NCBI GenBank assembly: GCA_947561585.1
Contig: CANNZV010001127.1
Span: forward strand, 62,001-126,000
Source: Caprella mutica
Taxonomy: Eukaryota > Arthropoda > Malacostraca > Amphipoda > Caprellidae
Length of the DNA: 64,000 nucleotides
Direction: 5' to 3'
Part shown: positions 23,161-35,958 of the stretch, one piece after another
Numbering within the stretch: position 1 is the first letter of the stretch
Layout of the letters: each line of letters begins with the position of its first letter
Translations under genes and position numbers: made by a program
The notes under the pieces: model-generated
The model's database searches: none
What the model was told of the DNA's origin: nothing
Seen by the model: only the letters and a program-made list of their open reading frames with translations

Positions 23161-26100
23161 ACAGGTCAGATGAAATGACTCTGGTTTGCTAAGATCATGT
23201 CTATAGCATATTTGTGGAATATCATACATAATTCATGTTTATGAATAATAACGCATGCATCTCCTGTCCCATAAGACCCAGTGCGTCCATATTTCATTAG
23301 GTAGCTCTGTACCTTCATTTTATCATTTACATGACCCTTGATATCAGCATTATGCATATCGTCACATGCATATCTTATTACAGTTAGCTTTGATCAAATA
23401 TATAGCACTCCTTATAGGAATCATATGAAATGATCATGAAAATTCATTTTTATGTAAAATACTCTTATAAGCATATAATTTTTTGAAAGTTTATGATATA
23501 CAATTAGAGTTGATTCGAACGTGAAATATTAACTATTTCACGATTAATGAACTGATCGAATAATCAGAACTGAAATGTAAGTTTTAGGAAAATTAAAATA
23601 AAAAATGGGAATACATAGTTACAGGACGTATAATATTTCATATATAAATTAATGGGGGATTTGTAAGAAAGAAAATAGATTGATCAATTATATTTGGTGA
23701 GAAGTTATTTAATAATTAACATCTTATTTAAACACGTAACGTGGTACATTCTTTTCATGAATAGTATTTCAATAAAAAAATACTATAATTCTAATACTAA
23801 AAGCATCAACTGAAGCGATTAAATTCTTGAACCGTACTTTACAGTTCGCCATCCTACCAATTCCACACTTCTCAATTAATTACTCGTGAATCCAAATTAA
23901 TTCAATCAATTATACTAAATCATCGCGATAATTAATTACATCGGCATATGCAAATTGAATCTATATCCCCGATCAGAAGACCATATTCCTGTCTGGTTCC
24001 CTCTGAAGCCGAATGCCCGCAAGACACACTGACTAACCCAGTCTTTGATGAATGAAAACAAAGGATATTAGACAGCCAGAACGTGCCCTGAATGTTACCA
24101 ATTTGCAATATTCAATGCAATTTCTAACTCTTATATCAATTCAAATGCTGTAGGACATCTAACCAAATTACAAAGAGAAATACAGAGTTGAAACAGTAGG
24201 AGTATCGATGACTTTTATCTTACACCTGAATGACACCTACACAGACTTCTACAAAAAAGTTATTTGATTAACTTTCGTAAAAATCACAATCAAAGATAGT
24301 GGAAGAAAAAATTAACTTTCAGACTAATATTGAATTAGTATGGCATCCGCAAATAATTTACCTATAAATGGTAAAAGTTGATAACTATATTCTTTACAAA
24401 TAAGAATTTAACTGAGTACATAATTCTAGTTGTCAGTTTTTGTTAAATACTTTACTAATAATACCCACATTTTACATATAAAAATTAATTCATATACGAT
24501 AGTATAGTTGCATTATCACTTAATATTTGCATTAATAGTTTGTGTATAATTGTATAAAATATTACATTACAACAATTATAATACTGTTTTATTGCAAATG
24601 ATTGTATGTAAAAATATAAGTTGTTGAAATTTTTATTGTAATAATATGTGTTAGTTTTTGGTTATAAGTCTACACACGAAATATGCATTAATTTCCGTAT
24701 AAAAAATAAAAACATGCACATAAATGTTATGTAACTTGATCATGTATCATTTAAGAGGAAAATGTTAAACAAAACATAATGTGCAATCTCGTTTCTTATT
24801 CTTTACTCTGTACCGGAATAGTCACTCTGGTCTTTATAATTGGTTATTTTTTATTCTGATGTTGGGAGCTCATTTTAATAAATAACATATGAAAGATTAA
24901 CCGAAAAGATTAGGTTCTCATGGAGAAAATTATGGTGAGGCCATCGTAGATAAAAGAATTTAACTGCCGATTACCTTAGGAAAATTCCTCCCGAGATTTT
25001 AGAGGGCAGTCAATACTCAATCTTCTATGATCTATTATTCCTCGAAGTTACTCACGGTTGGTTCTAGGCGATTTTCCTTCTAAACGCCAACCACGAGTTA
25101 GGTTGCTATAGCACCCCAATCTTCTCTGAATCGTAGATATCATAGAAAATTAGGCGACAAAACACCAACTGATATTTAAAAGGCAAACCTTATTAGGTTT
25201 CTTCAAATATAATTCGTACTCCTTCGCTCTCTTTAGATTCCATATAGAAGAATAGTTGACCATAAAGAGGACTTATAAGATAAATATTTTTACATTCATA
25301 ATATATTATATTTAAAAGATATATCTCGTGTATGCAAGTAATATGGAAAAACAATCTAATGATATTTAAGTATTAGATTATAAAATAGAAACATGAAATT
25401 ATATCAGATTTTTCAGAATTGTCTTAGAAAATGAAAAGATTTGGCGTACGTTCTGCAGGCTTCAAGAAGCGAAATTCGGGTTCTTTATTGTCTTTTTCAA
25501 AATTATAAAATATTTCTATTTTCAGCAATACATTAATTATTGCAGTTTTCAATACTGCACTATCAGTTAATTGTAGGATATTAGATTTTAAAGCTTGTTT
25601 CATTTGATTAATTTATATCCTCGTTTCCCTTTTATACATTCGTGTGTTCAGTACATCGGTGGTTCTATCCACACATGATAGCTTTTCTCCATACATGAGC
25701 ACTAATACCGAATTTGCTGGTAAGATACTATTTTATGGAGATACTTTTTATCTGAATACTTCTTCAAAGTCTCTTATATTTATGTTCATCTAGAAGTTAG
25801 TGCGATACTTATAAATAGGCCATTTCTACTTCACCCCGTGCTATAATATTATTATTAATATCTTGGCAAAAGAATATACCAAGAGAACAAATCTGTTCAT
25901 GAAATTAATAAGTTTTTGCATTCAAAAGAAATGTAACTTTGAAAACTGTTCATAATACTGCTATATAATTCACACTTTAATATAAATGTATGTCTATCAT
26001 TTCCAGTCTTCCAAATACTGTGACAAATACAACCAATTAATATTACTAATAATTATTCCACTAAATGAAGCTATAGGTATTCACTTAGTGACTGCAATTA

Positions 26101-26464
26101 ATTAGGACTCCATCAAGTGTCCAACTATTTCAATTCATCGAATAGGTAGACGGGGCAGTGGATATTTTCTTTTATCGAAACCGCATGAAAGTGAAACTTT
26201 TGTATAAAATGGAAGCCCAGGAAAAGTTTAGCTTCGTAAACATAGAAAAAATCATATAAATGAAAAAGTATATAATAATTTGCAAGATAGCATGGAATTA
26301 TTGTTGTGTCTTTGTTAGGTAAACTATAACCTGAATCTGTTAAAGTGCAGTTCACTGAAGAAAGAATTTAATATACCTTCATATTTAAGTCCCAGTTGTT
26401 AAATATGATATCTTTAAACAATTTAAACAAATCATACTTCACTGTACACTTCCATGCACAAATG
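23161..26464. other. Intergenic, no gene seen
   Basis: More than 3 kb of AT-rich DNA. Short frames at 23166-23357 and 26125-26355 lack known motifs. No clear element was found. Confidence 0.5.
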
Positions 26465-26685
26465 TGTAGGTGCCTTCAAGGTCGAAGAAGCTGCATCACA
26501 CGATTGGTCGAATGGAACATTTTTAAAGCTTCTTCTGAGATTTTTTGTCTGGCTTCCTCTAGCAGGATTTTAATTGACGCCTTGCAACTTTTGATTGATG
26601 GCAAGCAACTGAGTTACTGAGATGAGGTCCCGTGAAAATTTAATGATTTCTCCGAAGAACTGTAGCTCCAGACTGTAAACGAAAA
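26465..26685 (-). repeat. Dispersed repeat, copy 2 of 2
   Basis: Aligns with 15190-15430 (shared GAAGCTGCATCACACGATTG, GGTCGAATGGAACATT and AGAACTGTAGCTCCAGACTG-like blocks). This copy is better preserved on the left. The short plus-strand frame crossing it is not thought to be a gene. Confidence 0.65.
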
Positions 26686-28070
26686 CATTCCACTAATGAA
26701 TTTTTACATTATATATAGTATAAATCAGGTACACAATATTGTATACAATGTAACACGAAATACCAGCATTACGCAAGATCAACTTAAACATTTAAGCATT
26801 GAAAAGGTATATATGTATATAATTTCAAATGATTGGAGTTGGATTATCTAGATATGAATTTATGCACTACAAACTTGATATTCAGATTAATAATATAGTA
26901 ACCCAATACTGGATAATTCAGACTAAGCTTCTTCAGAATTATCAATATGTAACAGCACTTCGATTACTGTTGCAATATTAACACTAAAGTCAGTTGAAAT
27001 TATTTATGGCATCTACATATACATATCTCTAGTTTAATATTTTTTTATTGGTAAAGATAAAATTACTGAACTTTAACGTCAATGTCGAGGTTTTAGAGCT
27101 TGATTTTATATGAGATAACTAAAGTTCATTTTTCATTTGCTATATCATATTATATTCTATATTCTACTGTTGTCTAGTTATTCTTCATTTTGTTTTGAAT
27201 ATAACTATATATTTCCAAAATCATATGATAAATGGAGACATATTAAATATTAACTTGTGTTATTATATTTATTAGTAATCTTCTATGATCTGAGATAGCT
27301 CAGCTTTCCTAAAAATTATTACTCCAATTTTTTTTTTAATCTTAGAGGATTAGTTCTCCCTTCAAATATGTCATATATATTTTTTTCACCGAATTTCTAT
27401 TTAAGTATATATATACCCTCAAATTTTATTTGGCTCCCTCATTATTTTTTCTCTGTGTATTTAGAGAAGTAGTGTATATACATATATATGTGTTTTCCTC
27501 AGCTTCAATATATATCTACTTATTATCATACCCAAAGAAAACGTACTGTGAATTTATTCCATTTCAACTTTGAGGATGACTTTCTCTCCTGAATTTCATT
27601 ATGATAATTTTACCAAACCAACAGTTGGTATTTGATCATGGGTCTGAATTTATTTTGAATAAAGTCAAGCACTTAGAATGTAATTTCTATGCAAATTTCG
27701 CAGAGGCTCAAAGGAACGATTCAGGTCCAGTAAAGTATAATCTACAATTCAAGGCAGACTAATTCGACACAGCATGTGGTGAATGCCCAAAAAATTATCT
27801 CAAGTTCAGGTCCATTAGGCTCTTAACTTTCATAATTTATAGCATGTCTAGTGTATACGGTCGTAGACTATTAGATATTACTTTAACAAGGACAGTGACC
27901 TGATAAACTATTTCATACGTTTTTACCGCGCCACTCGCAAATATACTTGAATATACAAACAGCATATTTAAAATGATATAATAATGAAACCATGCAGTTA
28001 GAACAAATATAGACTTTGAATTTAGAATGCATGCAGGCTCCACTTTCATTACACTCCGCTCTTATAACAA
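26686..28070. other. Intergenic, no gene seen
   Basis: AT-rich DNA with many TATATA runs. No supported exons. Confidence 0.5.
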
Positions 28071-28112
28071 ATGGTAATAAGAGCGAGGTATGACTCACGT
28101 TAATAAATTATA

Positions 28113-28975
28113 GTAGACGGACACTTCGCCGAAAGACATTTTGCCGAAGGAAATTTCATCGAATGGACACTTGGCCGAACGGACGTTTCGCCGAAGGGAC
28201 ATTTGGCCGGAATATCTTTATTTTGAAAGTATGAAGATCAGCTTTTTACACCTCTTATATTTGCGATGAAATCCCATAGAGTTATGATAAACTACACTAG
28301 AGAAAGGTAATGTTGCAGCGATTGCAGGACGCTGAAAACTTTATTTTGTTTCAGTTATATCAATATTCCATTGAAATGACGTCAGATTGCCAGTAAAGCG
28401 ACTCCAAAATAAGGAATTACCCATCATGCAAGAAGCGATATAATTTTGGCCACTGGCTTACCACTTGTGAAATCCATTGAGTTATGATATACTCTAGACT
28501 AGAGAGAGGTAGTGTTGCAGCGATTGCATGCAGGACGCTGAAAACGAAGGTGTAAAACCTTATTTTGTTTGAGTGCCATATCAATTCTATGGAAATGACG
28601 CCAAATTGCCATTCAAATGACCAAAAAAAAAGAATTTACTGTCCTGCAAGAATCGATATAATTTTGGCTACTGGCTCACCACTTGGTGAAACCTATGAAA
28701 ATGAAAGAATTCAAATTATTGAGCAATATATGCTTGCAGTCGTAATATGGATACACCTTATGTACATAATACAATTTCTTTTTCTCTTTATAAAATTACT
28801 TTAAATTCCATGGAAATTAAATTAATAATTTAATTAAACGGAAGCTACAGTTCGTAATATGGATTTACGGTGAATAAAAGACTTTCGACCAAATATCCCT
28901 TCGGCCAAATTTACGCCAATTGTCTCTCAGCCAAATGTCCGTTCGGCCAAACGTCCTTCGGCACAGATTCCGCAC
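28113..28975. mobile_element. Foldback-like element II with GGACA..GGCCGAA subrepeat ends
   Basis: The left arm (about 28113-28212) is a run of degenerate 15-16 bp units: GGACACTTCGCCGAA, GACATTTTGCCGAAG, GGACACTTGGCCGAAC, GGACATTTGGCCGG. The right arm (about 28885-28968) holds the inverted form (TTCGGCCAAATTTACG, TTCGGCCAAACGTCC). The interior is mostly a tandem dimer of a unit of about 200 bp. No clean target duplication was found at the outer ends. Confidence 0.6.
28267..28690 (+). repeat. Tandem dimer of a unit of about 200 bp, also present at 41.8 kb
   Basis: Two copies (about 28267-28468 and 28469-28690) share TCCATTGAGTTATGATA-type starts, GTTGCAGCGATTGCA, GGACGCTGAAAAC, TTTTGTTT and ends in TTTTGGCYACTGGCTYACCA then CTTG. 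A third copy lies at 41805-42065. They are non-coding. They may be a SINE-like or MITE-core sequence, but no RNA polymerase III box was identified with confidence. Confidence 0.7.
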
Positions 28976-29131
28976 ACGTTTCTTTTTCTATGTGTTAAAT
29001 TAAAAGAACAGGATTTGATTGTTCCTCTTACCGTAAGTAAATTGAAATTATGAAAGCTCTGATGAACGTTCAAAATTAATGTGAACAGTATTAAAATTCA
29101 GCCATAGCTTGCAATTACTCTCACTCAGTAT

Positions 29132-29760
29132 CGTGGACTGACAAGTGGGCTCAGACAATTTGGCCGCGACAATTGGGCCTAAGACAATTGGGTCCCACGA
29201 CAATTTGGCCCCGGAGAATTGGGCCCCAATACAAATGGGCCCCAAGACAAATTACATTATTTGCCCCTGTTTTCCAGAGTTTATTGTATTAACTTAATTA
29301 AAGTTAAAGTTAATTACCCAAGTTGTTGCCAATATCAATTCATTGGGATGGATTCCCACATTGAACCAACCTTCTCCCAAGGTAACATTCCATGAGAATG
29401 GAAAACCACATTATCCCCATGTAATTTCTATGCTTTTTTCAGTTTGCCATCTCTTGCTTATATAACCATCTAGTACCCATGTTGACACAATGTGTCATGG
29501 TTGCTTGGGAACGTATAACCTTTAAGATTTACCCATCTTCATACTAAATATTTGTCTTTGTCAGACGATGTACTCTACACATTGGATCCACATGACATGA
29601 TTCAAAATAATACGACTTATTTAAATACTTCAAGTATTTTCATTACATTGAAACATGAGATTAGCATCCAAATGTTTTTTTGGGGATAGCTCAATGGGCC
29701 CAATTGTCCTGGGCCCAATTGTCGGGGCCCAATTGTCCTAGGGCCAATTGTCGGTGCACC
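29132..29760. mobile_element. Foldback-like element III with GACAATTGGGCC subrepeat ends and a 9-bp target duplication
   Basis: The left arm (29132-29255) contains tandem units such as GACAATTTGGCCGC, GACAATTGGGCCTAA and GACAATTTGGCCCCG. The right arm (29690-29760) carries the inverted units GGGCCCAATTGTC. The outermost bases pair as CGTGGACTGACAA against GGTGCACCGACAA. The flanks show a direct repeat ACTCAGTAT at 29123-29131 and 29761-29769 (10 bp if the preceding C is counted). A 9-bp duplication is typical of foldback and Mutator-type elements (family knowledge). There is no coding capacity. Confidence 0.7.
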
Positions 29761-30102
29761 ACTCAGTATATAGTGGAACAATTAGTTTGATACTTTTATT
29801 CATTTATATTATCGAGTAATCGAGTTATCGGGCAGTTCAACATTTTTGGACACTAGAGAAAAAATATATAATAATGATTATTTAACACTTACTTTAATTG
29901 AGGTCCATGATACCTGCAGGTACATAATTAGTTAGCTATGGTTGAATTTTAATGTTTTTCATATATTATAGCTACTTTCTAATATACGCTATATAAGAGA
30001 AGCACTCAAAATCATTTTCTTTTAGTTAATCACATAGAAAATGAAATTTTTAAGAAGGTACAATTATAAATTAATGTGAGTCATACCTCGCTCTATTTAC
30101 CA

Positions 30103-31017
30103 TTAGTATGAAGTCTGATTCGTGATTTAGAATTTTAGGTAATAAAATCGGCGCCTGCTTTCACAAAATCTTTTTACGAAGAACACTCGGTAGGCGAATT
30201 ACAATCGAAATTTGATGAATTTTCAATTTAGTGATATTCCTATAGATTATAGAACAATAATTTCTAGATAGAATATTTTCGTCTTTGTATATTATTGATA
30301 TATACGTTGTGAATTGTTATTCATTTAACCATTCACAGTTTCTAGTATCAATAGTAACACATTCATAGCAAAATAGAGAAATACCAAACTACCTTTACAG
30401 AACCTATATCAATAAGATTTCTCACATCCAATAGATATTCTCAATTTAAATTCACTGTAAAAATTTATTTATTGCAGTCATGGAATGACTGCATGAAATG
30501 AAAAAGGCGCCAATAGTGCGATGGGTATCTTTTCAAAGAATTCAATCAATCATTTAGTGAAAGAAAAGCGACTTTCATCTCCAAAGTTGTGAGTGATATC
30601 CACTCTGATGTCACAGGCTTCTCTGAACTATCTACAAGATGTCTCCCGTAACGTCTTAGTTAGTGAGATTACTGAAAATAAATCCCCATCCTTCTAAGCT
30701 TTCGGGTACATCAACTTTAATTAAGCTAATAAAGGTTCTTTTTTTCTAAGTAGAGTATGTTCGTATTGTGAAGTTGACCTAGTGGGAGAAGATTTCAGAA
30801 AATTTACTTATTTTTAAATGTTATAGACATGTATAGAAATGAATTGATTGAAATTAATTCAATGCGTTTGAAAAAATTATAATGAATTCAATTATACATT
30901 CGATATCATAAAATCAAGACAACGAATCACAAGTTTAAATTGATATTATTTGCATATAGATGTTGATCCCAAATGCAGATAATTTTCAGAAATATCAATA
31001 AATTCATACCCTTTGTT
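30103..31017. other. Intergenic, no gene seen
   Basis: AT-rich DNA. The 30470-30720 stretch is slightly more G+C rich but has no open frame of note. Confidence 0.5.
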
Positions 31018-31793
31018 TATACTACTATAGTGTACTATACTACTATAGTGTACTATACTACTATAGTATACTATACTACTATAGTGTACTATACTACTAT
31101 AGTATACTATACTACTATAGTATACTATACTACTATAGTGTACTATACTACTATAGTGTACTATACTACTATAGTATACTATACTACTATAGTGTACTAT
31201 ACTACTATAGTGTACTATACTACTATAGTATACTATACTACTATAGTATACTATACTACTATAGTGTACTATACTACTATAGTGTACTATACTACTATAG
31301 TATACTATACTACTATAGTATACTATACTACTATAGTGTACTATACTACTATAGTATACTGTACTACTATAGTATACTATAGTACTATAGTATACTATAC
31401 TACTATAGTGTACTATACTACTATAGTATACTGTACTACTATAGTATACTATAGTACTATAGTATACTATAGTACTATTGTATACTATAGTGTACTATAC
31501 TACTATAGTGTACTATACTACTATAGTATACTATACTACTATAGTATACTATTCTACTATAGTATAGTATACTACTATAGTATACTATACTACTATAGTA
31601 TACTATACTACTATAGTATACTATATTACTAAAGTATACTATACTACTATAGTGTACTATACTACATAGTATACTATACTACTATAGTGTACTATACTAC
31701 TATAGTATACTATACTACTATAGTATACTATACTACTATGGTATACTATACTACTATAGTATACTTTACTACTATAGTATACTATACTACTTC
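31018..31793. repeat. 18-bp satellite TACTATAGTGTACTATAC, about 43 copies
   Basis: Tandem units of 18 bp alternating GTGTAC and GTATAC variants. They are rich in the short palindromes ACTATAGT and GTATAC, so each strand can fold on itself. An open frame of 219 codons (TTIVYY repeats) is a product of the 18-bp period and not a gene. Confidence 0.95.
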
Positions 31794-32516
31794 CACGTTT
31801 TAGATTTTAGAAAATATAACTCTTATCACTTGAATCCATCAGGCTATTAATCAAACTGTTCATTCTTCTTCTAAAATTATTTTACGCGATTCTCTTCTGG
31901 ATTCGAGTTTTTCAGTGTTTATTCAAATTAGTTTGAATGAATCTCAAAATTAATAGGTTAGCGAAATGAGAAGAAAATTTTGTAATAATGCTATAAATAC
32001 GACTAATTAATAACTTACTCGTGGAATAAAATAAGCAACATATTTCCAAATTCTACCGATTTATGCTCCATTAAATAAAGATGAATCATATAATAAAAAT
32101 GAAAGAAATGTACGATAAATTTCTCAATTCAACCTGTCTTTTTATAGAAAATTCGATTTAAAACTTGTACACGTTTCTTGGCCACCGTCCACATAGTGAC
32201 ACTGCAAAAGTCCTCCGTAAAATTATTGCTAGCACGCAGTTCCACAGATAAAAATATTGGTTGATAAAAAGTCAGGAGCTTTAGGAATGGAGATCTGTGA
32301 AATACATGAGTAAGAGTCCACAACTTCAGTTTAAATAGAATTGCTAGTAAAGGAAAGAGCGAAAAAATGAATAGTATACGTGGATGGGGGAAAACTTCAG
32401 TCAAATGTAATCGTCAGAGAAAAAAGAACGAAACCACAATGGTTACCGAGCACCAGTGATATATTTGAACAAATAAAATTCTAAAACTCTCAATTAAAGA
32501 TAAATACACTTTGCAG
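31794..32516. other. Intergenic, no gene supported
   Basis: A minus-strand frame of 91 codons (32129-32404) is the only notable one. It is hydrophobic at the N-terminus, but it has no known motif or supporting context. Confidence 0.45.
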
Positions 32517-32915
32517 CATTATAATGAAGTCCTGTACTAGAGTCCTGAGTAATGAAGTAACCTCTATAATGAACATTATTCTTAATGAACTTTATTCTTC
32601 AATATAATGGGCATCAGTTTTTCTTGCATCTCTTGAGACCTATATAAAGAAATAAGCTCGACAGAGTGAATTAGTTGTATTTCATTACATAAAGTTAAGT
32701 TCTATACCAGTACAACACCTCTATAATGAAGTCAATAGTGAACCATCTCGAGTATTTGAGTCTGTAGAAATAAAGTACCCTGTATATTGAATATATTTTG
32801 TGTAGTCTGCCATTAAAAGTTCATTTCTTATGTGCAGCTCTTGAATAATGAAGTACGTTCTATATAGTTAACTAATTGTAGTTCATTATAGAGGAGTTCT
32901 CTTGTACTAACCATC
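32517..32915. mobile_element. Two adjacent pogo-like MITE copies
   Basis: The second copy (about 32709-32915) starts CAGTACAACACCTCTATAAT and ends, inverted, in a matching AGAACTCCTCTATAATGAAC. The first (about 32517-32710) is more degraded but shares the internal GCATCAGTTTTTCTTGCATC-type block. The internal TTTTGTGTAGTCTGCCATTA stretch is shared with 4.5 kb and 44.2 kb, confirming one family. Confidence 0.6.
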
Positions 32916-35776
32916 AGAAAATATTATTCTAAAATCACTATAGAACATTATTAAGTTTTTTTCTACTGCTGATCAGAATAACTGTATCTGAATCTCATTC
33001 AATAGACAGAAGTTTGATAAGTAAAAATATGCGTAATTTGATGATTTTTAGATTGAATTTCGTGTAATTTATCAATAATTTTGAGTGTTTGAATATATCA
33101 TATAATGTTGTCCAGAAATCACTTTCAATTCATTGAATATCAACTATTCTGAATCTAGCGCACTCAATAACAAGGATTAACGCTGATTAGTAGAAATCAC
33201 GTTCTACATATATGCAAGATACAGTAACATCAGATGATCGAGTCTATTTTGACGTGACCACGCGTGACAGGAGATCTTAAAAATTGCATTGATAGATACA
33301 TTAATGATATTCTTTGTGGTTAATAACTAGTTCATTTTTAATCGTTATGATTCAATTTTTTGGCTATAATAATTGTATCAATAATAGAAATAAATCCACA
33401 GATAAAACTTTTATTTTACTTGCATTTATTCTTGAAAGTCTGCAGTGGACTAGCGACTCTGACCACATTTTGAAACATGGGACTACAAAATTAAACTTAG
33501 TCGTACTACTAAATTTAATTTATTTTCTTGTCATTTACTAACTAGGCATTAGTTAAATTGTATTTCTATTATTTTTGTTCGTAATTGTTATTCGTATAGG
33601 AGCTACAGTTTAGCAGTTAACTAGTATTGGTTAAGGCTCTTAGGTAGTACATGTTTAAGGCCCTATTTCTTATAGATAAGAAAAAGAAAAGATCAATTTT
33701 AACAAACCTGAATTATATCCACACATTTTAATTCTGGGATCAATCTTTATTTCTACTATTTATCACACGAAAAGCTAATAAATTGACTTTAAACTTCTTT
33801 ATATTATTAACATGCAAATACGAGGTATTATGAGCCGCTCGGTCACTAACAAAATATGTGTCGTTTTGGTGACGTCATATTTTGCGTCGTCTACTAACTA
33901 CCGTACTCTTTATGTTACTGTACCCTGTATATAAGTATAGTAATCATAGTCATTTAAAATGAGTAGGTAACTTATTTTTCGAGTCTATGAAAGATCAAAT
34001 TAAATTCTGCTAGATAAAACTGTAAAGACATCACGTGGGGAAATCAGTTAAGTGAATATCAATGAAAACTAATCGATAGTAACGTTTTTTAAGGAAACAT
34101 TTTGTCTTTGTTTGCACAAACACAAAATACTGCACAGAAATATGAATATAATGAAATGATTTATATTTTTTTATGTGATTAACAAGATTGAAATATGAAG
34201 GGAGAGTTAAATGATATCAGTAATTGAAAAAGAAACTGTAATATTTACCAGTATATTCTAAGAATCAATATATAGATATCGATCAAAAATAAATCTGATC
34301 TTTAAAATTTGACTACTAAATTTAATTTCAATTTCAATTGTATATCCATAGCAAATAAATGGAGAAGTATACCAAGTACAATATTGGAACATCTGAAAAT
34401 ATTATGAGTGACGTCACACAAAATATTTTCCATTTGTTTTATATAAAAAAATTCCATTATTCAGGTAAATATGGATTTTCATTGAAATAAACTTACAAAA
34501 AATTGTTTCTATCACGTTGTATACTCTATTAAATTATAATATTCACCTAATAATACTTATAAAATTTGAGAGTACTCTATGCGACGCCATTTGTTTACAT
34601 CGTTTCTGAAGATTGGATCAAGTTCACCGTCAATGAATTCGAAACTTAGCATACTTCTCTATTTATTTACTTTGTGTATATCTCTCTATCACAATAATTT
34701 TACTATTACGACTTGTATTATTTCGACTTTAAAATTAACAAATTTTATGAAATTAGATATTTTTTTCTGTTCATTTACGTATACAGTATATACGTTTTAA
34801 CGGTCAGAAAACAAACTCAGATTTCGAGGTAGTGTTCGTTTGGGTATCCACACCGACTGCTTGGCATGATTATACACTAGCTTGTAAATAAAGAAAAAGG
34901 TATTCCGAAGAATAATATTGAAATATGATTAATAAGATTATCATTAATAGTCATTATTAGTATCTTATTTGGATATGTATTGTTGATAATCTCCCAAATG
35001 TTCTCTTTTTGATCATATTTATAATTTTCATATATCTCTTTTCATCTATTAAAACAATATTGAATCAAACTGTCGTTATTCATTTAGACTAAAGAAAAGC
35101 CTTTGAATGATTGTTATTTCTAGCGAATTTGGAGTGAATGACCCTAACGCAAACATAAAAGTCGGATCAGAGTGACTTACACCAGGTTTCGAAATCTGGT
35201 TTGTTTGTTTAAATCCTTTTGACTTACTGTGAATTTTTGAGCTTTGAACAAATATTTCTGACATTGCATTACAGTTTATTACAATTTCACTATATTTTGA
35301 ATATTTCATAAGCATACAAAATCAATTAGACAACCAAACTTTTCTATAATTTACTTAGTCTTTTATTACAGTAATTATAATCACTCTATCAAATTTTATG
35401 TTGGCATTTGTTGAAGATTGAATCAGTTGATTAATCAGTGATACTAACTATTTAATTTAATACCATTCATGTTATTATACATATAGGCTATATAGTGATT
35501 AAATTCAACACATTCAACATAGACACTATTAATAGCATACGAATGTTCTTAACCTTGTTCCGTGGATAAAAGGACTCGAATTTCGAAACATCCGATCTAA
35601 TTACAACCTCCTGACTCAGTATTTTACGGTTCCGGACTCAATTATCTTGAGACATCCGGTGGAGGATCTGATTTAAAAAAGATGAAGTATAAATCTTAGC
35701 AATGCATTATCCATCCATTACATTGGAGTAGGCTTCTTTCGGTGTAGGATTGTGTTCTTATGAATGAGGAGCAATA
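32916..35776. other. Intergenic; two CRE-like TGACGTCA sites
   Basis: No gene seen. Perfect TGACGTCA octamers sit at 33870-33877 and 34409-34416, each next to AAAATAT-type sequence in opposite arrangement. This might mark ends of a decayed inverted-repeat element. Confidence 0.45.
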
Positions 35777-35784
35777 TTCATAAT

Positions 35785-35958
35785 TCGGGTTGTGACAATA
35801 TGCGTTTAAAATCATAGATCCTGAAAATATTATAGACGAATTGGATTAAAGACTATTGAATCGTTTTAAATCAGATTTTTATAGAATTCGATACTATTTC
35901 GATAAATCTATGATATTTTTAAGATCTATGATTTTAAACTCATATTGTTACAACCCAA
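35785..35958. mobile_element. hAT-type MITE, copy 1
   Basis: A 174-bp non-coding element with terminal inverted repeats of about 35 bp (GGGTTGTGACAATATGCG at the left, the inverted equivalent at the right). The flanking 8-bp repeats are TTCATAAT (35777-35784) and TTCATATT (35959-35966), with one mismatch. An 8-bp target duplication is the hallmark of hAT elements. The sister copy is at 47483-47661 in the sidestep-like gene. Confidence 0.8.

Larger units (their letters stand above)
28071..30102. mobile_element. Outer inverted-repeat pair enclosing two foldback-like elements
   Basis: The segment 28071-28112 (ATGGTAATAAGAGCGAGGTA, then TGACTCACGTTAATAAATTA) recurs inverted at about 30061-30102 with few differences. 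The two arms lie 2 kb apart and enclose two subrepeat-ended elements. This looks like the termini of an older DNA element later filled by insertions. No transposase is visible between them. A weakly similar motif lies inverted near 12990-13020. Confidence 0.5.

Noticed and set aside
30973..31632. 219-codon open frame rich in TTIVYY
   Set aside because: Product of the 18-bp satellite; no start context or domain.
32129..32404. 91-codon minus-strand frame with a hydrophobic start, possibly a secreted peptide
   Set aside because: No conserved motif, no splice partner and AT-rich random-looking composition. Length alone is not enough.
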